Below are positions 20,948-32,522 of a stretch of 64,000 nt of DNA, in pieces (within the stretch, counting starts at the first letter, position 1; each line of letters begins with the position of its first letter). Below the pieces are notes generated by a model that saw only the letters and a list, made by a program, of their open reading frames with translations, did not search any database and was not told the origin of the DNA. The translations under genes and the position numbers were made by a program. Location of the stretch: NCBI RefSeq assembly GCF_040954645.1, contig NC_092809.1, forward strand, positions 134,777,914 to 134,841,913, in the 5' to 3' direction. This DNA is from Diabrotica undecimpunctata. Its lineage: Eukaryota; Arthropoda; Insecta; Coleoptera; Chrysomelidae.

Positions 20948-22383
20948 ACTGTACCCTTTACCGACTATTTCCTATTACCGACCGCAATGAACTTTTTCAG
21001 TATTAGACGCATTATGAAAAGTCCATATAACTACTGAAACTTTTAACATTTCGTTTTATAAAACATAGATATGGCAACATTAAAAACATAATCCAGCCGC
21101 TGACTAATGCCAAATTTGACAAATTTTAACGGATTTTGCAGTGGTGTTGCAAGACTCCATAAGGCAGGTTATAAGAATCATTGTGCATGTGTGTTGGCAT
21201 TATTAAGCGTTTGTTAATATATCAAGGTTAATATTGCACTTTTATAACAAGAAATAGCACAAAACCATGTTTTTTTAAAGATTTAATGTGTTCGTTGGTT
21301 AATTATTTTCTCCAATTAAAATTTATTTACAAATAAAGAACGGTCGGTAAAAGGTGCTTTAAAATTCAAAATCAACCGTTTACCGACCGGGCGGTCGGAA
21401 TGAATATCGAATACCGAAATTTTAAAAATATTTTAGCATACAATCATATTATATATTTTTTCTTAAACGTAATAAACCAACGATTCACTTGAGCATTTGC
21501 CGACCAACTAGATTGTAATTTTCAATTAAAAGAAGTAATATAAAAGTTGAACAAAATTGTATTTTATTGGAAGAATTACTTCAAATAGAATAATATATTA
21601 AGTGTCATATTTCCAAAAGTCTGTTTTTGAACCGTAAACGATAATCATATTCATTAAGTCTTGGTTTTGACGGTACGGGACTAGAAGTGAAGACTATGAT
21701 AAGAAGTGGTTCACATTGGAAATGGCTTGAGAAAGGGGATATTTTATCATATTCAGAAAATGAAATATTTAAAAAAATTAATCCTCCAAAACTCGTGAAT
21801 ACAAGGGGCATCAATGCAATTCCGGAGATGGATGCAATAAAAGATATAATAATAAAAAAATAAAAGGATTTCATACCAACGTTCAATCTATTATACATGC
21901 CCAATATAATATGTAACTTTTTATTTGTTGTATTATGAATTTATATTTTTTAAAATATTAAAATCTTCAGCTGCGTTAGTTTTTTCAATTGAGCCAGTAG
22001 ATATGACTATTTTTAAATTAATAAGTTAATATAATGTTGTTAATTACTTAAATAAGTAGTCCCCCAAGAAGGTCGCTGATAGGACTGAAATGTCCGGTAA
22101 TTAGGTGCTTGTGGTCGGTAATAGCAAAAAAATCGGTCGGTGATAAGTGAGTTTTTTTCAAGCCGGTCGGTAAAGGAAGTATTTTAATGAAATTGTACAT
22201 AATTATTAAAACATTTAAAAAAAGAATTAAACTGTGATAATATTATTTTTTCTATATTTCTAGCTGAATGGACTAGATTAAAACTTATTTTTAAAAATTA
22301 TGCAAAGAAAAATAAAAACGTATTCTTCTTATTATTGAATCTGCTTATAAGGAAAACCTTAAGTGGTCGGTAAAAGGTACAGT
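20948..22383. mobile_element. TA-flanked DNA element with ACCGAC subterminal repeats
   Basis: TA occurs at both junctions (20946-20947 and 22384-22385). Ends are ACTGTACCCTTTACCGAC on the left and ACTGTACCTTTTACCGAC (reverse complement) on the right. The motif TTACCGAC or its complement GTCGGTAA recurs inside, near 20978, 21340-21400 and 22110-22170. The interior shows a decayed plus-strand coding stretch (21625-21910) but no catalytic motif. The TA duplication suggests the Tc1/mariner/pogo group; the element is 1436 bp. Confidence 0.7.
21625..21910 (+). pseudogene. Possible transposase fragment in TA-flanked element
   Basis: One plus-strand frame reads TMIRSGSHWKWLEKGDILSY and later INPPKLVNTRGINAIPEMDA, a dense, protein-like stretch. 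I do not recognise it with certainty. The opposite-strand frame (21605-21904) is taken to be a shadow. Confidence 0.3.
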
Positions 22384-22385
22384 TA

Positions 22386-22985
22386 TCTTACTTGTTTATT
22401 AGGTGTTAGACATGCTCCCGCACATTTTAATTCAATATTTTGCCTGTTCCTTGTGCCCTTCAGAATGATGGCTTCGGTTTTCTCTGTCGCAAGTTTTAGT
22501 CCATGCTGCGTCATCCATTTCTTTACGACGCCGCCTGCGTTTCGAACCCGGTATTTGAGATCTGGCTCATCCCGGGCCACTACCAATACAGCGAGGTCAT
22601 CCGTGAATGCAAAGGAGGTTGTACCCTCTCCGTATTCACAGTGCATAACCCCGTCATAAATATGCCAGATTCCATAGCGTCGGACCCAAGACAGTTCACT
22701 GAGGTACACCGGCCGTCACGTCCACGATCGTGCCCTTTTCCACCATAATGCTTATCTCGGACAAATACTCCGCCACCACATTCATCAGGTAACCAGGACA
22801 TTCTCTCTCCTCCATTGCCTTCATTACTTCGTTCCACTGCAACGTATTGAATGCATTCTTAACATCAAATAACAGCAGGGCCGCCAAGCGATGTTCATCC
22901 CCTTTGTTGCGCAATGCTTCGAGTACACTCATGATTGCATTAATCGTGCTTTTCCCTTTACAGAAACCAAATTGCCTCCTTGATA
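22386..22985 (-). pseudogene. R1-like LINE reverse transcriptase core
   Basis: Reads RRQFGFCKGKSTINAI, then motif A AALLLFDVKNAFNTLQW and motif B TAGVPQ. There the expected Gly codon is TGA (22693-22695), and a frameshift shortly after is needed to reach YDGVMHCEYGEG. Motif C is FAFTDDLAVLV, followed by WMTQHGLKLATEKTEAII. The 5' end is truncated at the TSD, so the endonuclease is absent. Confidence 0.85.
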
Positions 22986-23015
22986 AACCACCTGACCTGA
23001 TTTACCTTTCAATCT

Positions 23016-24878
23016 GCCTATCTAACGAGGAAGTTAACACATTTTAAGAGACAAAACAGATAGTTCAAAAGAGATAACAAACAATATAATAATTTAATAT
23101 CAGTTTACTTCATATGTGAAGATTGTGTTAGAGAAGAATCATTACAAATTTTGAAGAAATCTGTATATGGCTGAAAAGTAACAAATCTTTTAACAGTGCT
23201 TTGAGTACGATATTAAAATCCTTCTTTTTGTTTGTATTGTACTGTAATTTATAGAGTTAAGATTCGCGTCAAAAATTGTTATAGTTTACATGAAATTATT
23301 AATTGGTTAGGGCTAATTGGTTTTTCTATTGCTTAGTGATTGTTATTGTTAATAGTCGGCTTAATTATTCGGGATCATTTTTGCAAATGGAAGTTAATAT
23401 GAAAGGAAAATAGTTTATTTTAAAATGGGTGAGATATGGTTACGATGGAAACGACAAGCGAGTTTTTATCATTTTGTAACAATTTAACTTGTTATCTTCC
23501 ATAGAGATTTTGCAGGTGTGTGAGAGGTTTTATTGCGACAACTATAGTAGAGGATCTATCCAGGCGAGACAAATACGCGCTCATTTTTCAGCTGTAGAAC
23601 TAGTCCTTTTATTGTCCTATGTACTTTTCTCTCTCTAATGCAGTGAACACCGGATGAGACAAATAATTTTGTAGATTAACCCCTAATTTGCCACTTAGAC
23701 TCGAAAGACTTGACATTAGTATATTATATTATATTAGCTTAAACTCTATAACAATTGTCTTAGGTGTTCAGAGGCTATTATAATTCAATAACTTTAAACC
23801 AATATTTTAATGTCGCTTTACACAAAAACAAAAATAAAAAAATTCGCTCTAGTGTTTTCGTCATAGTGTGTTCTAACATTTACAAAAAACCAATATATAA
23901 AAAATTTAAAAAAAAAAGATAGAAAAATACTAGAAAAAAGACAGAAATAACAAAAGTATAGTATATTATACTATATAAAGTATAGTTACCTAAAAATAAA
24001 GAACCAGGACACTTAAATGAAAAAGAGGACGGAAAATATAATTAAAAGGTTACTATCTAGACAACAAGAAGAAGCAAAAGAATCAAAGATAGGCAAAGAA
24101 CAAAATAAAGATAAAAGATAACCAAAGTTGTCAGAATGCATTGCCTGAATAGACTATTAGAGCGGTAAATTAGGAAGTCCTGACGAAGAAATATGTTCAC
24201 GGATGGAGTAAAATTAATGGTGGAAAATGGTGATTGACGATGTAGTATTTTGGTCTGCTCTCATATATTACCAAGACGACAACCCTACAAATGACCACAA
24301 AATTAATCAGTCTAAGAGTTTTGAATTCTGCTGTGTCATCAAGCCTATAGAAATTGCTTGGAAGCTCAATTGATCAATAACTGGGCAGCGTTTTTAAGTG
24401 AAGTTAAATGTCGCCAAATTAAGATAAACCAAATTTTAACCAAATTAATGTTTTTGGTAATGGCCAAATTGTTTTTAAAATATTTTTTTTAATTTGGTTG
24501 TCGATTGAAGTTCCTTATTGTTTATCAAAACTTATGTTCCACATTTATAAAAAAAATATTTTTTAAATAGTTTTATAACTAATCTAGTATTTTCCTAGAT
24601 GAATTTAAGCCAGTTAATATTTACTAACACGACATCAAAAAATTCAATACTCCAATGTCATTTGGGATTTTATCCAATCCAAGGACTTGGCAACGTCCCA
24701 AAATAAATAGGCTCTTTTTGACAATTCACATATGTCGGTGCCAACTGGCCTATCCAATGTTACACCTATACCTATTAAATAGTATGCTCCATCCATGGAT
24801 ATAGAGAATCCTGCACCATTCTCTCTTATGCAATATCCTCCTCCCAGTTTTTTGTCTCGTTCTAAATATAAAAAATAC
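23016..24878. other. AT-rich DNA, no gene seen
   Basis: No supported frame, RNA gene or paired repeat. A purine-rich segment near 24020-24130 is low complexity. Confidence 0.4.
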
Positions 24879-24879
24879 G

Positions 24880-24986
<107 letters not shown>

Positions 24987-25291
24987 TGAGATGACTGGCG
25001 TTTAAAGAAAATAATTTATAAGTTACACACTAGATAATGTTAGATATAAAAATATTTGGTTATTTTAATAAGTTATATACTAGAGAATTTTATAAAAATT
25101 ATTTATATGAGGGTATTTTTAAGAAATTAGCATATAATAAGTGTAAAAAGTTTTTTTTTAATAATTATAATATTGTAAATATATTTAAGTGGGCCATGTG
25201 CATAGGCAACCAACTATACATTTAAATGACAGTTGAATAAGAATTTACGAATATAAGTGGGGTTATAATAATATGTTAGTTTAAAAATGTT

Positions 25292-25295
<4 letters not shown>

Positions 25296-25346
<51 letters not shown>
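25296..25346. repeat. (TA)n microsatellite
   Basis: About 50 bp of alternating AT. Confidence 0.95.
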
Positions 25347-25349
<3 letters not shown>

Positions 25350-25920
25350 ACTGATTTAAGTTTATATTCTAATCTGAAAAGCCTAAATGTCGATAAAATT
25401 CTCGATAGAAAAGTAAGGAATTCTCTAGATCACTGAAGATGGCCTTGTTTGTGAAATGGACTGTTCCAGAAAATTCAGACATGTAGGAGATGGAACAAAT
25501 CGAATATGATTTCTTGCCAGATGATTCTGGAACATGGAAAAAGATATAAATACCCGGTGATTTGGATTCAGAGGGCAGTCAGATGGCCAGTTCAGTTAGT
25601 AAGAAAGTTAGTTAGAAGATAGACACATTTAGTTAGTGAAGTCAATTGTTCAGCAAGTTCAAGATAGTCAGTCAGAAGGTCCAGATGTTCATTAAAATTA
25701 TATAATATATTTGGTGATTGGATATTGGTATATTGAAAAGAAGAATATATATAAATGCTGTTAAGAAGAAAAATATTTTAAATTGGTGGAAGCTGATAAT
25801 TGGAAAAAGTAATTTCACAAAAACAAGGATAACCGAGGCTGAGAACGAAGACATTAAGTGGTGATTAAAATCTTTATTTTGGAGAACATTTTATTTAGGC
25901 ATTCAGTGAAAGAAAGGTAC
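25350..25920 (+). promoter_or_regulatory. LTR-like promoter block (possible solo LTR)
   Basis: A TATA-type box GATATAAATACCCGG (25542-25556) is followed by GGATTCAGAGGGCAGTCAG, resembling the promoter and initiator region of insect LTR elements. Downstream is a GTTAGT/CAGTCAG-rich leader. LTR borders and a TSD were not identified, so this is a suggestion only. Confidence 0.3.
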
Positions 25921-25926
25921 AAAATT

Positions 25927-26050
25927 TTGTTAATATAATTTAGTTAGTATCATAAGAATTTCAATTTTAAAGATAGTTTGTTTAAAATTTACATTATCTA
26001 TATAATTTAATTAGTTTCATAAGAATTTTAATTTAAAGATAGTTTATTTT
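25927..26050. repeat. Two-copy ~60-bp tandem repeat
   Basis: The block ATAATTTAGTTAGTATCATA ... AAAGATAGTTTGTTTAAAAT recurs directly as ATAATTTAATTAGTTTCATA ... AAAGATAGTTTATTTTAAAC with a handful of changes. Confidence 0.7.
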
Positions 26051-26052
26051 AA

Positions 26053-26055
<3 letters not shown>

Positions 26056-26142
<87 letters not shown>
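26056..26142. repeat. (TA)n microsatellite
   Basis: About 87 bp of alternating AT with one TAGATA interruption, abutting the PLE arm. Confidence 0.95.
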
Positions 26143-26245
26143 AAAAAATGTGCACTCGTAAGACTCGTAAGTGAATGGGATATTTTCGGTCAATTTGGAG
26201 ATAAAAAAGACAAGAGTTGTGCTACTTTATCTATTTATTGAAGAC

Positions 26246-26276
26246 GTTTCGCCTATTGTTCAATAAGCATCATCAG
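26246..26276 (-). ncRNA. Hammerhead-like core in left PLE arm
   Basis: On the minus strand, CTGATGA, an 8-bp stem (GCTTATTG/CAATAGGC with one G-U), then GAAAC. An upstream AGATG can pair with CGTCT after GAAA as stem III. Stem I was not resolved. Confidence 0.4.
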
Positions 26277-26740
26277 TTCATCTAAAAGAGTGTTATTAGC
26301 GATACATCTAATATGAAAAAACAATTAAGTAAATGATCTTACCTTTAAAAGATCTGTAGCATTAAAATGTGATTATTGCAAAGAAACATCAAAAAATTAA
26401 TGTACTAAATATATCAGCAAAAACACAGAAAAACAGAACGCCGGAAGATTCCCAATTTAACTAATTTGTTTTAAATTTCACTTTTGAAAACATTGATTGA
26501 TTAAATCTATCAAAAAATATAATTGTCCATTTTGAATTGTTATATTAACAACGGCACGGCTAGGATTCTTGACTGTTATGATCATATCATGAAAATGAAG
26601 TATTTGAAAGCTCGACTGTCAGAAATGACAATCAGCTGGTGAGATTGAAGGAAAAGTTTTATAGATGTCAACATAAATGTTATGATATAATAAAAGAAGT
26701 TGAAGAAGAAACCAATAATTAAAAGTAGAATACGGAAGAA

Positions 26741-27169
26741 TCAATTTTGTAGTATTAGTGCATGGTAAATTTGGCTTAAGTTGCTTATATCAGTTCTCTT
26801 ATTTAATGCATTAGGTTGTTTCAAAATATGGCACATCTCCATAAATTGTCTCTTATTAAGGTTACGTTCTCTACAGAGAATTCTAACATCATCAAAATTC
26901 ACAGTATGTTTGGTGTTGATTGCATGTTCTGCAAGGGCACAAGTATGTTTAGAAAGTTTAATGTCACTACGATGTGAAGTAAGGCGTCCTTTAAGGGAAC
27001 GGCCAGTCTGACCAATATAGCATGCATCACATTCAGAACAGGGTATGTGATAGACTACATTCACTTGTTCCAAAAAGGAAAGAGGTGTTTTAATTTTAGA
27101 AAACAAGTTCCTGACAGTCTTAGCATTAATGATAGCAATCTTAACCGGGATATTGTTCTGTTTGTACAA
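26741..27169 (-). pseudogene. PLE GIY-YIG endonuclease domain
   Basis: A 142-codon minus-strand frame. It contains PLSFLEQVNVVYHIPCSECD, then CYIGQTGRSLKGRLTSHRSD: VVYHI stands for the GIY strand, CYIGQT for YIG, and the Arg in GRLTSHR for the catalytic Arg. CALAEHAINTKHTVNFD and MEMCHILKQ with later residues follow the family pattern. It nicks DNA to prime PLE reverse transcription. The frame ends at a stop at 26741, close to the natural end. The upstream RT is absent, replaced by a (TA)n tract and other sequence. Confidence 0.85.
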
Positions 27170-27186
27170 TTTAATAAGCTTTTCAG

Positions 27187-27187
<1 letters not shown>

Positions 27188-27262
<75 letters not shown>
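27188..27262. repeat. (TA)n microsatellite
   Basis: About 75 bp of alternating AT at the 5' side of the PLE endonuclease. Confidence 0.95.
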
Positions 27263-27267
<5 letters not shown>

Positions 27268-27496
27268 GGTTTTTCGATTAGGTAACCTTGGGTAAGCCTT
27301 TACGTGTCAAGTTCAAAGCTACCATACATTTCAATCCTTATAAAAAACTTTTTTTGCACATAGTAACAAAAAACACCACTATGTTACTAGCAAAGTTTTT
27401 TAATATTCTAACTCTACAATTCTAAGTTACGGTAAGATCAATAATGTTTTAATAGATAATATATGGTAGCTAATTATAATTTATTCTCTTTCAGCC

Positions 27497-27531
27497 CTGA
27501 AGAAGCCAAATTAATTCTATTTGGCGAAAAC
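27497..27531 (+). ncRNA. Hammerhead-like core next to PLE
   Basis: CTGAAGA, then a perfect 7-bp stem GCCAAAT/ATTTGGC around TAATTCT, then GAAAAC. It is a different family from the PLE arm copies but has the same core layout. Confidence 0.4.
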
Positions 27532-27595
27532 GTTCGGCGAAACAATTGATACACATTAGAGTCTTTTTTGCAGATTTCCCCAATATTTAAGAGTT

Positions 27596-27597
<2 letters not shown>

Positions 27598-27654
<57 letters not shown>
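27598..27654. repeat. (TA)n microsatellite
   Basis: About 55 bp of alternating AT at the inner edge of the right PLE arm. Confidence 0.95.
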
Positions 27655-27658
<4 letters not shown>

Positions 27659-27797
27659 TGATATATTTAGTATATTAATTTTTGATGTTTCTTTGCAATA
27701 ATAACATTTTAATGCTACAGATCTTTTAAAGGTAAGATCATTTACTTAATTGTTTTTTCATATTAGATGTATCGCGAATAACACTCTTTTAGATGAA

Positions 27798-27828
27798 CTG
27801 ATGATGCTTATTGAACAATAGGCGAAAC
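27798..27828 (+). ncRNA. Hammerhead-like core in right PLE arm
   Basis: Inverted partner of the motif at 26246-26276, identical in core and stem II. Confidence 0.4.
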
Positions 27829-28152
27829 GTCTTTAATAAATAGATAAAGTAGCACAACTCTTGTCTTTTTTATCTCCAAATTGACCGAAAACATCCCATT
27901 CACTTACGAGTGCACATTTTTTTATATATATATAAAAACTTGATTGCCTTGACTTTTTGTCAAGGTTTTGGAATTGTTTTATTCCTTTTTCAAGACACTG
28001 TAATATAGATATAAAAAATGTGTAAATGTTTAAAAAATATCACAATTTGTCAGTGCAACTTACTAGTCGTTGAGATTATTTAAAATAAACTTTGACACTC
28101 AACATTAGCAACACAAATATAAATATAATAATGGACAATAATTCTAAAAATT

Positions 28153-28695
28153 TTGGTCATGATAGTAAAACTTAGTTTATTTCATGAAATCTTTAACAAC
28201 TTTGTTTTGGATGAACTTATAACAACATGTAAAGAAAATATACCATTTCACATACCTTTTATTAAACGATATGTAGATGATTTGATTTTATCGGTCCCTG
28301 AAGACAAAGTATCTGATGTTTTAAACACATTTAACTCCCAATGTAAACACCTAGAGTTTACGGTTGAGAGAGGGGCAGATGGTATTATTCCTTTTTTAGA
28401 CATGCCTATTCATCTTGGCAGTGATGGCATGCTAAGAACGGAGCGGTATCGTAAACCATGTTTTAGTAACCCTTTCATAAATTTTCATTCTCAACATCCA
28501 TCCAAGATGAAAACAAATTTGGTTTTGGCCTTAAAACCTAGGGTTACTAACCTGTCACACATCGATTTTAGAGACAAGGGACTAAAAAAGCTGAGATCTA
28601 TACTACTAGAGAACTCCTACTCCATAGGGCTTTTAAATAAACTCATTTTCGGTTCTCCTTTTCCTTCGCAATTTTCTAATAACCACAATTTTTGA
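28153..28695 (+). pseudogene. Penelope-like reverse transcriptase, C-terminal part
   Basis: Plus-strand frame with IPFIKRYVDDLILSVPEDK, the PLE form of the RT YVDD active site, then CKHLEFTVERGADGIIPFLD, RKPCFSNPFINFHSQHP and KGLKKLRSILLENSYS, all typical of the RT-thumb region of PLEs. The N-terminal RT motifs and the GIY-YIG domain are missing. The first residues of the frame (28153-28185) are not PLE-like, so the element border lies near 28180. Orientation is opposite to the neighbouring PLE unit, so it is a separate insertion or an inverted piece. Confidence 0.8.
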
Positions 28696-28699
28696 CAAT

Positions 28700-29872
28700 T
28701 GAGATTGACAAACAACACATCAGTAATACCATCTAAAATAACTTATGGTTCCTTACCCTACATATATACAGAATATACAGCGTGTATATTATTATCTAAG
28801 TAGCGCTTTATGTAGACTTCGACCAACATATAGGATCAAGTCATAATACTATAACAAAACAAGATAAGTCAACGCGCATGTTCTTGTGATGTAGGCCCGA
28901 GACAATTTTAATGACGGCAAGTTAAATGCTCGTAAGTGTTCATGTTAATAATTATATGACTGTTAACCGAGTTTGCTATCCTGTGTATTTCAAAACGTAG
29001 TGAATGATATTTTTATTTATTCATTGACGTAGTAAAGACTTTGTAGATTATATTGTTATATACATTTTGTGGTGAAAACATTCAGTTCATTTAATAAAAT
29101 CCCCAAGCGCTAAAACATCGCCTGAAAATAGACGCAAAAGACGAGTGGAAAAAAGAAATTTATTAAAAAACACGTAAGTATTTTGGTTTTAGACACACTT
29201 TAACAGCAGAGCAAATGTTTCTATAGATAATAATAAATGTTTCTATAGATAATAATATATACTAATGCCCATTTTAATAGAACTTGAAGTAATACTTAAA
29301 ATATTTAAACTTAATAGAAGCTGCAAAATATGTAAATGTTAGCAACGATGTAAAATTACTTTTTTTTAGATGTAAAATGTATTTTAAAATACGAATTCTA
29401 AATCAAAATATTAAAGATAATTACAATATCCACAAAAGAAAAATCACAAAGATTGTAAAGTAAATGTCTAAATGATATTCATAAAGTCTTAAATATGACC
29501 CGCTTTTCCTTTATGGTCAAATTCTTTACATTTTGCCGGCCTTTTATATTTAATTTATGTTTTGTAGCAAAATTTATTTTGTTTGTAATACACAAAATCA
29601 AATCGTAGATTCATATATTTCTTTAATTAATTTTACAAATTACTCTTTAATTAATTTTCAAAACACGTTTTCACAGAAAGTAACTAGTTATGACTTCTTA
29701 GCGCAAATCGAGGTATACTTACCGTTAACAGTTTAAGTTTCGAAGTTGTTCATTACAGTAATGGAATAACGTTGCCATATGATGCATCGTTAAAATATAA
29801 TACATACAAGTCTCCTGGCTTTGTCTCGCTATGTCATGCGCAAAGTCGACTAAAATTAGAACGGCAAGTGAG
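28700..29872. other. AT-rich DNA, no gene seen
   Basis: A segment near 29100-29175 (SPSAKTSPENRRKRRVEKRN in one frame, followed by GTAAGT) looks exon-like, but I do not recognise it and no partner exon is apparent. Confidence 0.35.
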
Positions 29873-30526
29873 CATATCTTGACTTGGATCTAGGGATCCC
29901 ACCTTAAATTTTTACCTTTACCATGCGAGCTGCGCGATGCTACATTACGCATATTATAATTTGAAAATTTTGGTTTGTGATTTAAAAAAATAATAAATTG
30001 ACAATTTATTTGACAACTAGATTTAAGCTAGATATTTAATTAACCAATTATAATCTTTCATTTATGTAGTCTTATTGAAATTATGATTAAAATGATGACT
30101 AGCAAATCTCATAAAAAAAAAACAATTAATTCTTAATTTAAAAGCAAATTTTATCCTTCATATCATTCATAATATATTATCTTAATTTCCAAAATTCTTT
30201 CTTTCCTCTTTTAAAAAGCCTATTTCTTGTTTTCTTTGACAAACATTGAGTACTTCTACTGTTTTTTTTTTGTATCTTTCCTTACATTTATTCCCACTAC
30301 TAAATAGCAAAATCTTTTACAATGAAACTTTCTTTTTTAATTTAAATATTATGTTTATATGGGATTAAGCCACAATTTATTGGTTGTAATGAAAATCACA
30401 TTTTTTAACTAAACAAAGTTTGACGTTTTGAAATCGTTCTCAAAATATTTATAGAAATGTTGAACAACCTAAGAAAACGACCAAGGATGGACCAGGTTAT
30501 TTTTATTGGTTATAATATGATGAGCA

Positions 30527-32505
30527 AAAAAAATATACAAAAAAAGCTCAAATCAACTGAAGGACAGTGGTTCGATGATGAGTGTCGCAACATAACAAAG
30601 AGGAAAAATAATGCATATCAACGACTACAACAACGACATAGAACACGAAAGGCAGAGGAGGAATATAGAATGCTAAGGAGGGAAGAGAAGAAAATACATC
30701 GCAGAAAGAAAAGAGAACACATAGAAAAAGAACTCCAAGAAATGGAAGAACTAAATAAACCATCAGAAACCAGAAAATTCTACCAAAAACTTAACAAAAG
30801 TAGAAAAGAATTTAAACCAAGAACAATGATGTGTAGAGGCAAAGAAGGAGATATAGTAACTCAACAGAGTGAAATACTACAAAGATGGACAGAATTCTTC
30901 AAAGAGAAGTTTGAAAAACACGAAGATCCACTATATGATGGAATTAATACTGGATCAAACGGATACCAGAGAAACAACCCCACCTTCAGTGGCTGAAATG
31001 CAAGAAGCAGTTACCAGACTGAAAAACAACAAGTCACCTGGATTAGACAATATTAGCGCAGAATTAATAAAGGAAGGTGGAGACTCCCTATTGAATGCGA
31101 TACACGAACTAATAGTGAACATATGGAATAATAAACAACTGCCACAAGACTGGAATACCGGAGTAATTATTCCACTACATAAAAAGGGAGATCAGCTTCA
31201 ATGTAAAAACTACCGGGCAATAACGCTACTGACTGTGGCATATAAAATACTGTCAAATATTGTGTATGACCGATTGAAACGATATGCGGAACAAATAGTT
31301 GGGGATATCAATGTGGTTTCCGCAGGCAGAAGTCCACAATAGATCAGATCTTCGTCTTGAGGCAAATCTTGGAAAAGACTAGTGAATTTAATATAGACAC
31401 ACATCATCTTTTCATTGACTTTGAGAGTACCTATGATAGCATCCATCGAGAATTTCTGATTCATGCACTGAAAGAGTTTAATATTCCAACTCAACTCATT
31501 GATATCATAAAAGAAACACTTAAAGTACAAAGCAAAATTCGAATTCAAAACGAATTAACAGATACAATTCATGTGAGAACGGGCCTACGACAGGGAGATG
31601 CCCTATCCTGTAATCTATTCAACATCACATTAGAGAAAATAATTAGGGAGTCAAAAGTCAACACCAGAGGAACAATAATAACAAAAAGTGTACAAATATT
31701 GGCATTTGCAGATAATGTTGATATCATAGCCAGAAGCGAAAGAGAGATGATAGAAGCATTTAATGCGATCGAAAGAGCGGCACAAAACAGTGGCCTAAAC
31801 ATTAATAAAATAAAAACCAAATACATGAAGGCCAGTAAATCGACAGGCCAAAGAAACCTACAGAATCTGACAATAGGAGACTATAACATCGAAAGCGTGA
31901 AAAATTTTACATACCTAGGTTCACTAGTTACCGCAGATAACAATGTCAGTGAAGAAGTTAAGAGAAGAATACATATCGCTAATAAAACATATAATGGACT
32001 AATTAAACATCTGAGATCTAACAACATCACAAGAAAAACCAAATGCCAAATATACAAGACCCTGATAAAACCGGTCCTTGTATATGGATCAAAGACATGG
32101 ACACTATCGAAAAGCGATGAAAACCTATAAGGCACATTTGAACGAAAAATCCTTAGACACATATATAAGGGGGTAAAGGAAAATGACATATGGCGCAGAA
32201 GATATAACTTTGAACTGTACACAGCATACAATGAACCCGAGATCATAACATCCATAAAGATCGGACGTCTGCGCTGGATGGGCCATGTTGAACGAATGTT
32301 GGAGACTGAAACACCAAAACATATTATGAGGCAAACACCAGTAGGAAGAAGGTCAAAGGGAAGACCCAAACTTAGATACATGGAACAAGTGGAACAAGAT
32401 CTGAAAACACTTAAGATTACCAACTGGAAAAACAAAGCAAGGAACAGAACAGAATGGCGGAAAATCCTAGAACAAGCCAGGACCCAGAAAGTGTTGTCGA
32501 GCTAG
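30527..32505 (+). pseudogene. RTE-like LINE ORF2, linker and reverse transcriptase
   Basis: Reads GQWFDDECRNITKRKNNAYQ (linker), then KNNKSPGLDNISAELIKEGG, WNTGVIIPLHKKGDQLQCKN and YRAITLLTVAYKILSNI. A one-base loss near 31309 breaks the FRR block. Motif A is LFIDFESTYDSIHREFL and motif B GLRQGDALSCNLFNI. Motif C is AFADNVDIIA: the second catalytic Asp is Asn. A stop at 32128-32130 precedes the C-terminal domain (FERKILRHIYKG, RLRWMGHVERM). It is dead by three independent lesions, including the catalytic one. Confidence 0.88.
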
Positions 32506-32522
32506 TGATGATGATGATGATG
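30527..32522 (+). mobile_element. RTE-like LINE, 5'-truncated, 15-bp TSD, GAT tail
   Basis: ATAATATGATGAGCA flanks it at 30512-30526 and 32523-32537. The 3' end is a (GAT)n tail directly after the stop codon, a hallmark of RTE-type elements with very short 3' UTRs. It encodes the linker and complete RT region but lacks the endonuclease. The first ~23 codons of the open frame starting at 30457 belong to the host MITE, not to the LINE. Confidence 0.9.

Larger units (their letters stand above)
19640..22998 (-). mobile_element. R1-like LINE, 5'-truncated, 17-bp TSD
   Basis: Perfect direct repeats GATTTACCTTTCAATCT flank it at 19623-19639 and 22999-23015. The minus-strand coding parts are RT (22383-22985) and the C-terminal domain (20192-20940). 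The 3' UTR occupies ~19640-20190. A TA-flanked DNA element interrupts it at 20948-22383, and the LINE frame reads through the junction (NKQV|RYLKISGSDIAPEW), so that insertion is younger. It is more GC-rich than neighbouring DNA. Confidence 0.88.
26142..27928 (-). mobile_element. Penelope-like element remnant with inverted terminal arms
   Basis: Arms 26142-26419 and 27657-27928 are inverted copies of ~275 bp (shared TTCGGTCAATTTGGAGATAA, GCACAACTCTTGTC). Between them, on the minus strand, lies a GIY-YIG endonuclease domain. Penelope-like elements are known for terminal repeats in direct or inverted arrangement and for GIY-YIG endonucleases. Each arm contains a CTGATGA...GAAAC hammerhead-like core. 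The RT domain is missing from this unit. A second PLE-derived RT is at 28153-28695. Confidence 0.8.

Noticed and set aside
26246..26276. Complete functional hammerhead ribozyme
   Set aside because: Core and stem II are present and a stem III can be drawn, but no convincing stem I or cleavage site was found, so only a core-like motif is reported.
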